64,000 nucleotides of DNA from Pithys albifrons albifrons (GCF_047495875.1 NC_092462.1:37663523-37727522); one strand, 5' to 3'; shown: positions 39,428 through 52,958, counted from the stretch's first letter. The notes: a model not told the origin generated them from the letters alone. Made by a program: numbers and translations.

Positions 39428-40130
39428 ACATGATGAGACAGTGGACCCTCAGCAAATCTGTGGATGATACTAAAATACAGAAAGTGATTTGACACATCAA
39501 ATAATATAGGAGGCTCTAGGATTGGGCAAAATAAATCTCATTAGGTTCAACAAGGTCTGCTAGGTTCTGCACCTTAGTGAATAACCACATGTACCAATAA
39601 AGATGCAAGCTGGCTAGCTGGTGTGCCATAAAGGCCCTGCAAAAGTTACACTGGATACCAAGTAAATAGGAGAAAGTGGTGGCCTTTAATCACCAGGAAG
39701 ACAGATTGGAGCAGGGTATGTTAGAATGCGTGTAAACAGATAAAATTAAATTATGCTTTTTACAATGTTCATTTTGCATACAGCTGTAATTCTGCATCCA
39801 GTTTTGGGCTCTGCAATTCAAGGACAGCTGGAGTCAGCCCAGCTGGGAACTAACAGGACTGTCATGGGCCAAAAGTACGTGACCTTTGAGAAGAAGCTGA
39901 GGAACCTGGACTTGTTTAGTCTGGCAAAGCAGCAGCTGAATGGTAATCTAGTAGCTGCCCACAGCAGATTGAATGGCAATTGCACAGATGACAGAAGCAA
40001 ATTCCTCCTGATACTGGCAGATGGTACACTAAGAGGCAACAACCCCAAAATGCAGCTTGGAAGATTCAGTTTAGAATTTAGGAAAGACATTCATAAGAAG
40101 GGTATTGCAGCAGTGGATTAGTTTACTCAG
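39428..40130 (+). mobile_element. Old sense-strand CR1 fragment
   Basis: It starts around TGATGAGACAGTGGACC and the CAGCAAATCTGTGGATGATA block typical of CR1 ORF2, with an eroded middle (39550-39750). From 39753 to 40121 an open frame keeps FEKKLRNLDLFSLAKQQLNG, corresponding to the ORF2 C-terminal ERLRELGLFSLEKRRLRG-type motif. No clear 3' tail repeat. More diverged than the copies at 13.6 kb and 21.3 kb. Confidence 0.7.
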
Positions 40131-43100
40131 AGCTGTAAGCAGAGGAATTGTCCTTATGGTCTTTAACTTGGCTAGAAAAAGTGGCAGCTGACAGTGCAAC
40201 CTTTCTATGTTTAACTAGCACTTCCAACCAACCTTGTGCAAGCAAGAAAATTGAAGAGAAACTGGAAGAAAAAAAATCACGAACCCAAATTCATAGGCTC
40301 ACATTGTACTCTCTCTTCAGACTGATTTGCTTTTATTTAGCATATATATAGGCAGGGAAAGTAAAAAAAAAAAAAGCCAAAGTGTTGGAGAGGGCTGTTT
40401 TGTTAATTACAACAGAAACCAAATAACTGAATAACCATAGGCCACTGAGTTTCCTTTCTATATTTTCTGTCAAGCTTAAGTCGATCATCAAAAAATTAAG
40501 CTGATTTATTCCAAGATAAAGGTATACTCAAGGCTTCAGGAAAGGAATGGAGGGTATCCTTACTAATTTTAGCTGGGAAGATAATCCCATCTTGCAGAAA
40601 GGACATGATAAGTTGATGGAGGTCCTTCTCATTGTGTATTGTTTTTCTGTGCATATTGGGCACAAAGCTCTTTGCTGCTGGTCAGAGAATAAAAAAGATT
40701 GAGAAAATTCTTGAGCCTCAAAGAAGCTGGCATCCTGGTTGCTGCATGCCAAAAAAGCCATTTGACTGCTTTCAGAAATAGTCACTTGTATATTGTTTTA
40801 CTGACCTAAGATCACAACTACTATGGTTTTGGCCATGTTGCTTCCTCCCATATGCTTGTGCTGAGATAACAAAAGAGGCCAGCGTACCTTTTCTACTACT
40901 GTTTTTCTTGAACTATTCTTATATGGCTCATGTTGGGAATGGCAGAACATGAAATTACCTCTCAGTCAATTAAGGTTAGAAATAAACAGATTAAGTTCAG
41001 ATTGTTTATTTGGACATTTAGCAGACTCTGTTACTGCTTTTAATTATTTGATAATTTGCGGATCAATACTATAATAGAAGTTGTTAGGTGTATGTGGCAT
41101 AAATTTTAGGTGCTACAGAGGTGGAGAGGGGCTGTGTTACAGGCACAGATTTGGGGTGGGCCTGCATGGTTGGCCAGAAGAGGAGCTTAACAAAAGGCTT
41201 TCTTTTCTTTGTATTTTCTTTCCTTTTTCATGGTCCATGCTGCACTCAAACAAGTCCTGAAAACCAGCTCTATCTTTCACATGATCTTTTAAGTCTCTCT
41301 TAATGCCTTCTCTATAACCCCATAACCTTGGAGGAACATTTCCTGTCACGCAGTGCCTGTTGCCATGTGGTTCTAATGTGATAATGAAATACTCTCTCTA
41401 TGCATGCCAACAAGACAAGAGAATTGTGGTTCTGCTTTTTACTACTATGCAATTTATTTTTTTTCCTGACAAAGGCAGAACCTTGATTTCTAATTTATTT
41501 CTGGGCCCCAGATTAAGTAAATTGATACTCCGCCTGAGTAGATCTTCACTTACTATGACCAGGCAATTGTGTGTGCTATTATTTTAGGAAAACTTCTCCA
41601 GACTCAAAATGAAGATGGAAGAAGCCCATGCAGAACAATTACAATGGAGAATTTGTTTACAGGTTGTCATTAGAAGAGACATAATGCTTCCCTTTATCAT
41701 CACTTGGCAGAGCAGTGACAGCCTGTAAACCTCCTGCCCATGCATTATTCTTTATTTGTCACTGTTTGTGCCAACTCTTGCCCTGGCAGGTGCCTGGCAT
41801 GTGTCAAACTTACAATTCATGGCTTCATTTGATCAACACTGTAAAGAAAAGTATGATGTATTTTCTTCTGAATTACACATTAGACATTTGCTACCCATAT
41901 CTGGTGACAGGGACTTTGACTTCTTTATATGCAAAAGGTAACATTTATAGCTCACTGTAGAATTTAAATACTGGCTTCTCTCTCATGCCCAGCTCTGAAA
42001 GTGGAATTTATGTAATACTACAGCATATAAATTAAACTATCCTACTTCCTTGTTCTGTTGTCGTGGCAAACCTGTTCAAACTGTTTCCTTTGGTAATAAA
42101 TGGACAGAGTGTGTTGTCTGCTGGACATTTAAATATCTTTTTATTACAGGTTGCTTTCTAGTTTACTCACCACATTATAATTTTTTTCTAAGAGCTTCTT
42201 TAGAATTATAGGTTTGTGCTGACATTGATTCATACATGTTTAGTTGTGCATTTGAGTTTACTTACTTGTAACTGTATGTCTGTAATGTGCAGGGTTTGGG
42301 CGTGAGATGCTTCTTCTGGAGACAATAACAGCACCAAGATAATTGGAATCTTTGAGAACATGCAGTTGTACTGTAGGAAATAAAATATAACATGGTCTTC
42401 TCTTCTGTAAAGGAAATTTATGGAGTTCTGTGAAAAGGGCCAATTGATTTTAATATATTTGGCAAAAGACAAGATTAAAAAAATCTGTCTATAATCACAA
42501 ACACTGAGATAATTTGTTAATCAAAGTTATTCCCACACAGAGAATTCTAAAACCTTGTGTAGTCTGTTTTAAGCAACAGTTGAGCTGTGAGATTCCCAGT
42601 TATTGTCTTTGTCAGAGCATGTATGTCTTCATGACCCTTGACGCAAATGTGGGCTCTTTTATTAAGTAGTTAGGATTTAAAGCCAGTTGCCAACCCCAGG
42701 TCCTTCAGAATTACCATTTTACTTTAAAGAATCAAATATATGAAAAAAACAGTAAGTAAAGCATGAGTGCCTTTAATAAGTGGTTCAACTTACATAAATA
42801 GTAGAAAACACTACAGTATTCTTTAAAACTACTACTGTTCTGCTGTTGCTAGCTGTTACTCTGTTTATTTATGCTTTCAGAGATTGGTAAGATTCAAAAC
42901 AGATAGTGCCACAAGATACAGTAGCAGAAATTATAATATGAGAGCACTTTCATATTGATTTAAGTTTAAAAAATCATTACTTATGGATCCAAAAGTGATT
43001 TTTTCTTTCACTTTAAGATGTTTTCATTCTCATAACTATATTGGAGTTGGTCATTAAATACTTTGCAATGTTTTCTTCTCTATTTGTAGTTACTGAGGGT

Positions 43101-46100
43101 TTTTTCCAAAATAAATTCCCAAACCACTTTCATTGCCATATCTCTAAACTAAAGATACAGTAGGTATTGTTACAGGCATCTATTTGCCTATTTTGACTTA
43201 CTGTCAGGATATGACTAACTGTAAGTCTTTATGTATCTCTAGTAATCTGTATATGTTGATTTGTATGTAGACCTGATCTTTTAATGTCACTCATCTAAAC
43301 TCAGTAAAATTTACCACTTATTTCTTGTTGTTTTCTTCCTGATTACTTCCAGATATATCTAAATGAGAATACATTCAGAATTCTGTGTAAACAAGATGTG
43401 CAAATTTTTTTGTATGCTGCTTTTGTGCTACTTCTTCTTTGAGCAATGAGGAGAAAATAATAAAACTATTCAGTCATGGAACTAATTGAGTAGGATGAAA
43501 ACAATTTTGGCATATGTAATTCTGGCATCAAAAGATATCCTGGATGTTTTAATGCAGTACTTCACAAATCAGGTGACATGCTGTCTGAAATGTGTGAAGA
43601 GCTATCTGAGAGAGGGAGGAAGGTGGTGCAGAGCTCTTGTTTGTTCCACAGAATTTCAGATATTATTCTCACCAAAAAGGAGAAATATTTAAAATTTGAG
43701 ACACCTTTTTCCTGAGCTGGCAAGGAATATGGAGCAATGAAAGAATTGTGTGAACTACCATTTATTTCATGGAGTTCAATTTCCAATACAACTGATGACA
43801 ATCAAATTATATTATTCAACTCCATCGTTATTTAGCAATTGATATATGAACAGAAAAGAATGTAGCTAATATAAGAGTTTACATCATCTCTCCCTGAAGT
43901 GTTTTCCTGAAAAGATAGGCACTCAGCTTTCAGAATTTGCTCACTGTAGGATATGAAAAGAATAAAATTAGGTCATTTACATGCTACTGAATTTTGCTGA
44001 ATTGATGTGGCCCAAGAAAAGTGATAAAAATCAGAATACATTAAAACAGTGTGTTGGTATTATTTAAACGTCAGTGGTGGCTATATTCAAATTGCCTATT
44101 GAAAGGGTCTTACCTTAACCATTGTGATACCTAACTAGTGGATGTCCAATTCAGGTGTGCCTATAGGCAACAGAGAGCCTAGCAACACCACAAACAATTT
44201 GGGTTGTCAGAGTAAGGTTCCTGCTTTTCTCCATCAGAGAGTTCAGGTGCTTTCTTGGTAGCTACCTTCACATACAAAGAGGGAAACTGCCCAGAACCAG
44301 CTCAAACGGAAGACTAAAGTAATTGTATCTGACACATAGCCAAATTCAGAGCTATCCTCTGATCAGCTGGAGTCTTACCAGTGAACCCATCTCTAAGGGT
44401 AGGCAGGTGATGATTGAGTATTTGCACTATAGCCAAGTCACTTGCTTCCACAGTTGGAGAACTGTATTGAGGCTGAGGATCCTGATTCTTGTTATTACTT
44501 GTCTGTATAGTGCACAGCAGTGTGACCGTGCTCTTGGTACTGGGTCCCTATGCACTATTCAGTGCAAACTAAAGACTTGTGGGTGGAAGAGGTCAGAGTA
44601 GAAGGGTTAGGTCACCTTAGAGAAATACAGAAAATTTCTAGTGTCTGAGGACTAACAGAAGCTATGGTACCTAACATACTAGGTTTGATTTACTTTGGAA
44701 ATATGTAATAACCTGTCAATTTGGAGCTGTTTCAATTTTTCACGGCTATTAGATGATACGATTTACAAAATAGAAAAAAAATCCAGACTGACAGCCCTAA
44801 CAGACTTTCTTATATTACCTGCAAGGTCTTTGTATCTTTGGTTTTAAGGTCTATTTCCTTCTTCTGTATTCCTGCACCAAGGGAATAGTCTCAATGGAGT
44901 TCATAAAAACAGTTCAGTAAATACACACTTTAAACTGTCTTGCCCGTGGGCACAAAATGATCCAACACTTGAATTAGCCTCAGTTCAGCCACAATACTAA
45001 ATTGTAGCTGGTACCTAAAATGAGTCAGAGTAGAAAGGTCCTTGTCCGTGATTATGGTTGGTCATAAAAAATTCACCATTCAAGACACAAAACATCTCTT
45101 GACATTGTGACTGTTGGGAGATTGTGTTAGGGTTTTTTTATTGAGTATGTAAATAGTGAAATGGGATTGAAAAAGGAATACCTCCCCTCTTCTTATTTCA
45201 GAGTTTAAATGTGTATTCTACACTCAACCACAGAGTAGAAAACAAAATTTATCTGAATGTCATTCTCTTTTTCCTTTTCTTTCCTCAATCTTGGCTTTTC
45301 TCACTTGATCTAATGCTTCTCCTGGGCAGTACTGTGAGCACAAACCACTCTCCTGACTCAGCATGTCTCCAAAGTGTTGAATTTCTCCTCCCAAAAGCCC
45401 CAACCTTTTCTGTAATCCTTGAAGACTGATGTTCCCAGATGCCTCTTCTGTGCCAGCATGCATCAGGATTCCTCAGTACAAAGGAGCATCACATGTAGTA
45501 CTCTCACACTAAATACACATGAATACACTTCAGTGTTCTACTTCTTTCTAATCTGCAGGTAGATTTGGAAAGTCTTACCTGTTTGTCAGCTGAGAAAGAA
45601 AGGAGATGAGAAGGAGCATGTGTCAGGTGCTCTACTTCAGTGGAGCTTAATTTTATTTTCACACAAGGTCCTGTATTGTCTGCACTGTGACTTGTTTGCC
45701 CATTGCTTGTAGTCTGTGTGTCAACAGGTACTCCAGTACCCCAGAGTACTGCTAAATGGTAGTCCTTTTGGATATCTTGGAATCTGTAATGATATAATAT
45801 CTGGATCAAGGCCTGTGCTGTCCATAAAAGTCCAAAGAATTAGTAGCTAACGTAAGAAACAGTCATAACCTGGTGAAGTCATTTCAGTGAGACTTAGCTT
45901 GCAAGCCCTAGCATCACTAAATGTGGCTTATCAACAGTTTTAATTATCAGAGACTAAGCTTTTCTTTCCCTTTGTCCCTGACAAATGAAGTTACCATATT
46001 TTGCTAAAGTAATGAGTCTGGCAAGCAGAGGTATAATAGCAAAGATCAGGATTTGTGATGTAAGTGCATTTAGGAAGCAGCAAAACTACAGGGTGTTTTT

Positions 46101-46727
46101 TGTTGTTGGATTTTTTATTATTTTTAGTGTGTGTTTCTAGCCAGAAGAAAAGATTTTCCCAAAGATAGTGTTTTGTGATACAGAGCCAGATTTTGCAGAT
46201 CAGAGAACATACCAACTACTTTACATTTGCAGCTTACTTTTACTAGGAAGTCAGCTGTGTGCTTTGTGCTTGTATCCAGCTATTAAGATCTTTCTTCATG
46301 TCTGTTTCCCTTCCCATTGCAAAAACATTCTGATCATTCTAGTTTTATTTTTTAAAAAATTATTTCCATGCCTAGTTCTTAATAATTAGTTGATATAGGA
46401 AACCCATTTGGAAAGGACACTGTTTATAAAACAGCATGCCAGAATGTTTATATGGCCTTGGGCTGCAGGAACCAGAGGACAGATGAATATCCTGCAGTTG
46501 TTTTGGCCATTATATCATGGATGGCAGGTTGCCAGTAGCAACTGCAGCAGAGTGTCAGTGTCTTCCTCTGTGTAAAAAAACAGAATATTTGCTCTTTCTG
46601 AACCATCTCAGGGAGAATTTGTGTCAGAGTTTGGAGGACTTGAAGTGACAAGAGATAGAAGTAGATAAGCTGCTTGCAGGTTGTATGCCAACCTGTCCTT
46701 CTGTTAGCTCCTCCAGGCCAGGCACCA
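40131..46727. other. GALNTL6: Intron sequence before the first exon
   Basis: No repeat family named. A minus-strand frame at 40528-40785 has two Cys-Pro-x-x-Cys-like pairs, but I judge it chance. An A-run lies near 40363. Confidence 0.6.
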
Positions 46728-46755
46728 CTGACGCTTTTTTTGCCCTTCCTTCTAG
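46728..46755 (+). promoter_or_regulatory. 3' splice site (branch point, pyrimidine tract, AG) before the first GALNTL6 exon
   Basis: CTGAC at 46728-46732 fits the vertebrate branch-point consensus, with the branch A at 46731, 25 bases before the exon. A T/C run from 46734 follows, and AG sits at 46754-46755. The reading frame inherited from the family starts two bases into a codon directly after this AG. Confidence 0.85.
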
Positions 46756-46941
46756 AACATTTAAAAGAGAAGCTGGAGGAATACATGGTCCGTTTTACCA
46801 AAGTGAGGATTGTACGTACCAAGAAACGAGAAGGGCTCATTCGGACCAGACTGCTAGGAGCCTCACTGGCTAGAGGAGAAGTCTTGACATTTCTGGATTC
46901 CCATTGCGAAGTCAACGTGAATTGGCTGCCTCCCTTGCTTA
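46756..46941 (+). CDS. GALNTL6: GALNTL6 internal coding exon (GT-A domain with DxH motif)
   Basis: This exon encodes 61 whole codons plus split codons at both ends (2 bases in, 1 base out), so it is phase 1 to phase 1. The peptide runs from [10 protein letters not shown] through [12 protein letters not shown] to [25 protein letters not shown] is the conserved sugar-nucleotide-site segment of the polypeptide GalNAc-transferase family (CAZy GT27). DSH is the DxH metal-binding motif that coordinates Mn2+ and UDP. The family works in the Golgi lumen as type II membrane proteins and starts mucin-type O-glycosylation by moving GalNAc from UDP-GalNAc to Ser/Thr. The exon is bounded by a CTGAC branch-point match (46728-46732), a pyrimidine run ending in TCTAG, and the donor GTAAGTG. 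The nearest paralog is GALNT10; the residues at the join with the next exon favour GALNTL6. There is no stop or frameshift. The peptide also fits the paralogs reasonably well, so the family is near certain and the gene name very likely. Confidence 0.93.
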
Positions 46942-46948
46942 GTAAGTG
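46942..46948 (+). promoter_or_regulatory. 5' splice site GTAAGTG after the first GALNTL6 exon
   Basis: GTAAGTG is close to the best U1 match. Placing the donor here, rather than reading through to SKC, leaves a single A that forms Asn with the next exon. That gives the family's LLNQIAL junction. Confidence 0.88.
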
Positions 46949-48272
46949 TATGAGTGTTCATCAGACATTAAAATTAGAACATCCAGCAAGCAATCAGAGT
47001 TATGCCCGACAATAAGCAGGACATACACTGTATCAAACTTTTTGGAGTTTTGCTGCAGTGTCTCAAGTGTCAGTATGAGAGACAACTATGAGAAATGTAA
47101 GAAGCTCCATTTTGTTTCTTGTGGCTAAAGAATTAGTAAAATTTTGAAGTATCACTTTGACCCATTATAGTTACAATTTATTTTATTATTAATGCTACTC
47201 AATGCACTACTAAATCTAGTATTTTGCTATGTCCTTATTATACACCAGAAAAGTCTTCTTATGCAGGTATTGTACTCCTTCCCAGTCTTCCACATTTCAT
47301 TAAAATAATATTTGCTGTAAATGTATCTATGGCCTCAGTGTTAAAGCCAATAGCAACTGCATTCACCACAGGAAGCTCAGAAAGAGTCATTTGCTATTGA
47401 CTGCTTTGCTGAATCCCAACTGCAGCCAGCAAAGCTCCATTAGTCAAAGAAATGGAAAGAATCAATTGTAGTCTAGGATTTCACTTCAGGAAAAAATCTC
47501 GCCTTTTCTACACACCTGACTACATGCAAAGTATATATGCTTTGTAAAGTGAGTGCTTTTTTGCTACCATAAGAAAAATTCTGAGTTTCCTATTAAAGAA
47601 ATTTGTATTAATTAAAACAGTCTGTTTTAAGTACACAGCAGGTTATGGTTTCACCAATTAAGTTATTGTTTCTTGAATTTTGTTGTTAGGATTCTTGGGC
47701 CACACAATGAGTTGATAAAGCATTTGCAGGCAAGATGTCTTGTCCTGCTAATAAACTATCACTAGAGACCAAAAAAAAAAAAAACCCCAACTAGTAACTA
47801 GTTTCCTTTCAGATCAGTAACAAGATAATGCACAAAATTCCAAATTTTTATACTTTCTAGCTTCCTTTTCAAATTACGCATACAGTCTTTTCCCTTGTTA
47901 CTCCTTTACCCTTTGTCACAACATCTACATTTTTAAAAATAACCTCCATGTCTTCATGTGAAGCACAAATAGCATAAAGGAGCAGAGGGAAATAGACATT
48001 TCAACAAGTCTTCTACAAGCAACTCCAATAAGTAGCTGTTAAACCCTCCAGAGTACTCTACATATACAGCCACCTTTCCTTAGTTTTCTGATTTTGCCCC
48101 ACTGCACATAATGCATTGCCACAAATTTAAAAAATCTCAAGAAGTTTCTCACTCTAGTCCTCTGAAGTCTTTTGCTAAGCTACACCAGGAACTTTTCTGT
48201 TTTGTAAACTTAAACATGAGAAAATTGCAAGTTGCAAAACCAGTTCGTATTCTTGCTTTCTTGTCTGAACTG
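46949..48272. other. GALNTL6: Intron sequence after the first exon
   Basis: Only the AATAAA/poly(A) block at 47750-47784 stands out. Confidence 0.6.
47750..47784 (+). other. AATAAA signal 15 bases before a 14-A run (possible retrocopy 3' end)
   Basis: AATAAA at 47750-47755, then 15 bases, then 14 A (47771-47784). This spacing is that of a polyadenylated transcript end. I cannot identify a parent gene in the preceding few hundred bases, so it may be coincidence in AT-rich intron. Confidence 0.35.
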
Positions 48273-49015
48273 AGTCATAGACTGATTAAAATCGTAATGA
48301 CCTGCAAGATCATGAAGTTCAACCTTTGACCTAATACTACCATGTCCACTAAACAATATTGTGAGGTGCTCAAACCAAGACACACATCCACTCATTTTTT
48401 TAACACTTAGAGGGATGGTGAGCCCACCGCTTCCCTGAGTGGCCTGTTTTGATGCTTAACCACTTGCCCAGTGAAGAAATTTTTCCTAATATCCAACCTG
48501 GACCTTCTCTGGTGCAGCTTGAAGCTATTTCCCCTTGTCCTATCACTAGTTGCCTGGAAGAAGAGACCAACCCCAACCTCACCACAACCTTATTTCAGGG
48601 AGTTGTAGAGGGCAGTAAGGTCTCCACTAAGTCTCCTTTTCTGCAGACTGAACAACTGTAGTACTTGCAGCCACTTCTCATAACGCTTGTGCTCCAGATC
48701 CTCCACCAGCTCCATTGCCCTTCCGTGGACAAACTCCAGAAGTTCAGTGTCTTTCCTGTAGTGAGGGGCCCAAAACTGACCGCAGCACTTGAGATGCAGC
48801 CACATCAGTGACCAGTGAAGTGCAGTGATTGCTGCCCTGGTCCTTCTGACCACACTATTTGTGGATACAGGCCAGTATGCCATTGGCCTTCTTGGCCACC
48901 TGAGTGTTGCTGGCTCATTTTCAGCCTGCAGTCAACCACCACCCTCAGAGCCTTTTCTGCCAGGCAGTTTTCCAGACACTCTTCTCCAAGCCTGTAGCAC
49001 TCCATGGAGTAGTGA
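48273..49015 (-). mobile_element. CR1 LINE, 5'-truncated, inside the 6-kb GALNTL6 intron
   Basis: Reverse-complement CR1 beginning near AGTCATAGACTGATT. The minus-strand frame 48590-48883 encodes QFWAPHYRKDTELLEFVHGR and WLQVLQLFSLQKRRLSGDL, the ORF2 C-terminal signature; 48805-49020 continues upstream in another frame. It is antisense to GALNTL6 and ends about 3.9 kb before the next exon. Confidence 0.88.
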
Positions 49016-52000
49016 CCCATAGAGAGCCAACCAGCTAGAGGATCTAGAAATTAATCCCGAGGAATGCTGAAGCCCAGAATCAATTTGCTTTATTCTGAAA
49101 GAAAAAGTAGAGCATTACATGAAGAAGGACAAATAGAGAATGAACACACATTTAGTATATTTAAGGATGCCCTGTTTTCTTAAAGGGCTTAGAGAATTTC
49201 TTAGAAACATTAGATGGTAAGTATTTACTATACTGAAATCAGATGACATCTGGCTGCTAATAATAGTAAAGTTAATGTATATTTTCAAGTGTTTATCTAA
49301 AGATCTATCTTGTGATTCATTCAGCACCGCATGTGACTGAGTGACATTTAGGGAAACTACAACAGAGAATATGTTGGGTGTCTATTGCTTCGAAGCTCAC
49401 CTGTTTTAGCTCTGATTGTATCTGCCATCTGTAGTGAAAAATCCTCAACAAAAACACAGTTCAGCTCTGCTCTGGACTGACAGTCTTTGTTGAGAGGGGC
49501 AATGGTTTCCACTGTTCCAACCCATGTTTTTTTTCAAAACAAGACCTTGAAAGTTAGAGGACAGGGAGGTGATGTGGAATCACTTAAAGACAGTTCTCAC
49601 AGTTATTTAGTTATCTTATGTATTGCAGAATAGACTGTCAGCCATTAGACCAAAGGAAAAATGAGTTATTTCAGTACTTATAGGGCATTTAAATGGCTTT
49701 GTGGAGCTTAGCCACAGTTGCTTTTAGTTACATGCCTTTGGTTTTTTACTTTTATTTTCTTAAAAAGTGATGTAAAATGGCTTTATTTTCTTTAAGCTTT
49801 ATTTAGTTAATTTATTTAGCTTTAAAGGGCTGTTAAACTTAGATACCAGGTAGTTTTGACTGATGTTTACTGAGTAGACAGCTGTAGTGATGTAAAAAGG
49901 TTGGCAAAACAGCTGTTTTGTTGTCATTTCTCAGCAGAAGGAAAGATGTGACTTGGGTTCTAGCTGTTGTAGTTGGCAGTTTAGTGCAGTGTGAAGTCAC
50001 AGTTATTGCAGGTAAGAAATTGAATGGCAAACCAGCTGCAATGTGCAGGCACATATTTCCTTCTTTCCTTCTGCTGATGTTGCTGCAAGGGCAGTAAGAG
50101 GAGAGAGGACAAGAGATCAGTAGTGCCATAGGCTACCAGAATTAGGTTTGTTAAAAAGTATGTTTTTGTGACCAAGAATTTAAAATGTATCATGATTAGA
50201 TTATGCTTAGCAAGTTGTCAAAACAGCTGCTCTCTATAGCTGTCCATCTCTACAACATATATGGCTTGACAGTGGGATATCTGAAGATACAAGAGATCTC
50301 AGATGGTATCTCAGATGACAAGAGATAATTTGCTGAGGCACTGCAATGTTGTCACTATCTGTAATCATGTATTGGAATAGGACAATAAGAGTATTTGCAT
50401 TGAAAAATTGCAAAAGTAAGGGTGCTTGCAATTTGGCATTGTTACTTTATCCAGGCCAATTTGAAACAAGAACTTGAAATTAAAGAGTTGTATCCTTCTC
50501 ATAAAAGTAAAACCTACTGAGGTAGTGACACATTCTGTTTGTGTATGCACACTCTGCTTGATACTAAAAGTGCAGAATTCAAGTATGTATGTATATATTG
50601 CTTAAAATTCCTAGGGAGAAAGCTCTGAGCAATGCTTCCTCTTGTTCACAGATATTCCCTCAAATCTGCAACATTTTTGCATGTACAGTGATGCTTATCT
50701 ATCTGTTCTTCCCTTTAACTGCAGCATATATGCCCTGAATTAATGCATGGATATTTTCAGACAGTAGAAATTTGTGAGAGGATGATGAGTAAAGACAATA
50801 GAAAAGAAATTGTAAAGTGTTTCAGCTGTGGCTTTCAATGTCTCCCATTAGGAGCAGGTGGGGTAAAGAGCAGTGGCTGGCTAAGGCAGCAGCATATTTA
50901 TATCTCTAAAGTTATGGTACGAGCATACTTGTGAAATGTAAGCTAGCCCTACATCTTTTTTCTGTTTCCTAAATTTGTATTGGGCCTAAATTGAAGCCTA
51001 AGTAGCATGTACACAAAATTCAATATTTTAGGCATACAAAAGAAACATTGAACCTGCAAGTTTGGTTGCTCTGCCACTTGGTGTCCACAACTACAAACAC
51101 CTTGGTTTCATCAAAAGTCAAGATCTTCCTGTGGTTCCTCATCTTTAAAACATTTTGGGGTCTGAGAAGTAAGTCCTGCAGAAACACAAAAAAACAGACA
51201 GGTAAGCATCATCATACTTGCAAAATTCTTGAGAATTACAGAAATGAAGACTGGTATTGAATTCAAGCATTGCTCAGATAAGTTTCTCCCTGACTTTCTC
51301 TGCATGTGACTTGGAGATTTCAAATCCCTCAGTGTATTTTAAAGACAGCAGCTTTTAAAGATGAAGAGAAGGATACTAAAGCATTATGAGTCTACCTTTG
51401 ACCTGCTCCAGCCAAATCAATCCCACTTACTTTCTCTCCTCCAATCAATTTAGAAGCGGGGGAGAAGAGACAGGCTGTTATAAGTCCTATAACTATTAGC
51501 AGGACCATCACAGGAAAGAGATTATGTAAAAGTGACTTTATATAATGATCGCAGATAACACTACACAGTATACTGGTGAATGTAATTATATTTGGCAATA
51601 GCAACAGTAATGCAGCCATTATCTCTGCAATGAGTTTCCTAGAATTTTGTGAGAGCCTGTGCTTTAAATTTATTTCACTATTAAAGGGTAAGGTTGTAAA
51701 AACCTGCTGAACTTCCAGTCACAGTAATTTCTCACTAGCAGTCAGCATTCATCCCTCATTCGAACAGTCTCTAAACAGCAACTTAGAATAAATATAAAAT
51801 CTCAGATATTTTGCTAAAATACTCTTTTTTTCTTAATTTCAGTGCCTCAGAAGCATGGAAGCAGAATCTGTGTTATTAATCATCACACCAGTATTATCTG
51901 CCTTCCTGTCTAAATGTTCAATCCACACTCAGTCCTCTGATTATTTTTAGGGTATTATCAAGCACTAGTGAAATCTAATCCCTAAAAACAAAACCCATGT

Positions 52001-52958
52001 TTTCCACATAGGTCCTAAATTGTACTAAATAATGTAAAGGATCCAGGCTGCCATTCCAACAAAAAGCTTTATTATACTTGGAATTTTGAGATTTTAGGGG
52101 TTTGGGAGGGTTTTGGGTAGTTTTTCTATTGTCCTGTCATGTCAGTCCTTCCAGATTTTCTCTGTACTACCTCATTTCAAACCATTACTCGTCTGCCTAG
52201 TTCTTGCAGTTGGCTTATCTTATTTATTTCTCTTTTCTTTTTTTTTTTTTGAGGAACTCTATAGAATTAAGCAATAGGATTCACCAAAGCAGAATGAAGC
52301 CCACCCCGAGCTTATACTCAATAAGGGAATTTGATATAGTCTCCCAGCACTAACTTTAAAAAAAATCCCAAACAAAACAAACAAAACAAAACTAAACTGC
52401 TTTCATTAGAAAGTAGGTAAGAATAAGACTGTGGAGCCTTCTTTATATTACAAAGATTGATACCAAAATACTGATGCAAGCTCTGTTTTGCTCTTCATGT
52501 TGGAGTTTGCCTTAAATTCGGGGTATTTGATCTCAGAGCTGCTGCACGCTACATCCATAGGAACAGCAGCTGAGTGGTTGCAAGTCCTGAGACTCACATT
52601 TAGGAATACAAAACCCTCTTGCAGGAGCTTGCCATACACACTCCCCACAGCTGAAAGGAGTAATTTTACAGTTTGCTTGCTGGCTTGTTTCATAGCTGAC
52701 AGACTGGGGACAGCTCAGAGTAGCAAAGTGACAGAGATATAGCTGACTGGACTCGTGTGGGTCTCACAGGGACATGCCTCCCTTTAAAGAACTGTAAATA
52801 CTTCTAATCATTTCCCAACTGCATTAATTCCACTTTAGATAAAAGTTTGATACAGATTTGAAAAATGAAATTATTTGGGGTGGCCATAGGGCATAAAGCA
52901 AGCAATCTTCAAACATCAGAAACCTGTGGGATTTGCTTTGCAGTAATATGATAGATGG
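49016..52958. other. GALNTL6: Intron sequence before the second exon
   Basis: T-rich and A-rich tracts near 52231-52392. Otherwise nothing recognised. Confidence 0.6.
52231..52392. repeat. T-rich tract followed by an A-rich AAACA simple repeat
   Basis: A run of about a dozen T occurs near 52239-52250, and an AAACAAAACAAACAAAAC simple repeat at about 52370-52390. They lie on either side of ordinary sequence in the intron before the second GALNTL6 exon. Confidence 0.8.

Larger units (their letters stand above)
1..46755 (+). other. GALNTL6: GALNTL6 upstream intron (3' part only)
   Basis: No reading frame here resembles the exon that should precede the DxH exon (the family segment with the nucleotide-binding ...VDD... 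strand). The intron is therefore at least 46.7 kb long and starts outside the window. Very long introns are typical of this gene in vertebrates. It holds most of the CR1 copies listed separately. Confidence 0.8.

Noticed and set aside
40528..40785. Minus-strand frame with CPIC and CPFC pairs suggesting a zinc ribbon
   Set aside because: The spacing and surroundings fit no zinc-finger family I know. No splice context, no codon bias evident; likely chance.
46448..46915. 155-codon minus-strand frame overlapping the first GALNTL6 exon
   Set aside because: It is the antisense shadow of the real exon plus chance extension. It has no recognisable protein, and the sense frame has exact family similarity and splice sites.
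51392..51619. Hydrophobic 75-codon minus-strand frame resembling a membrane protein
   Set aside because: Hydrophobic frames are common by chance in AT-rich DNA; no homologous motif or transcript signals.
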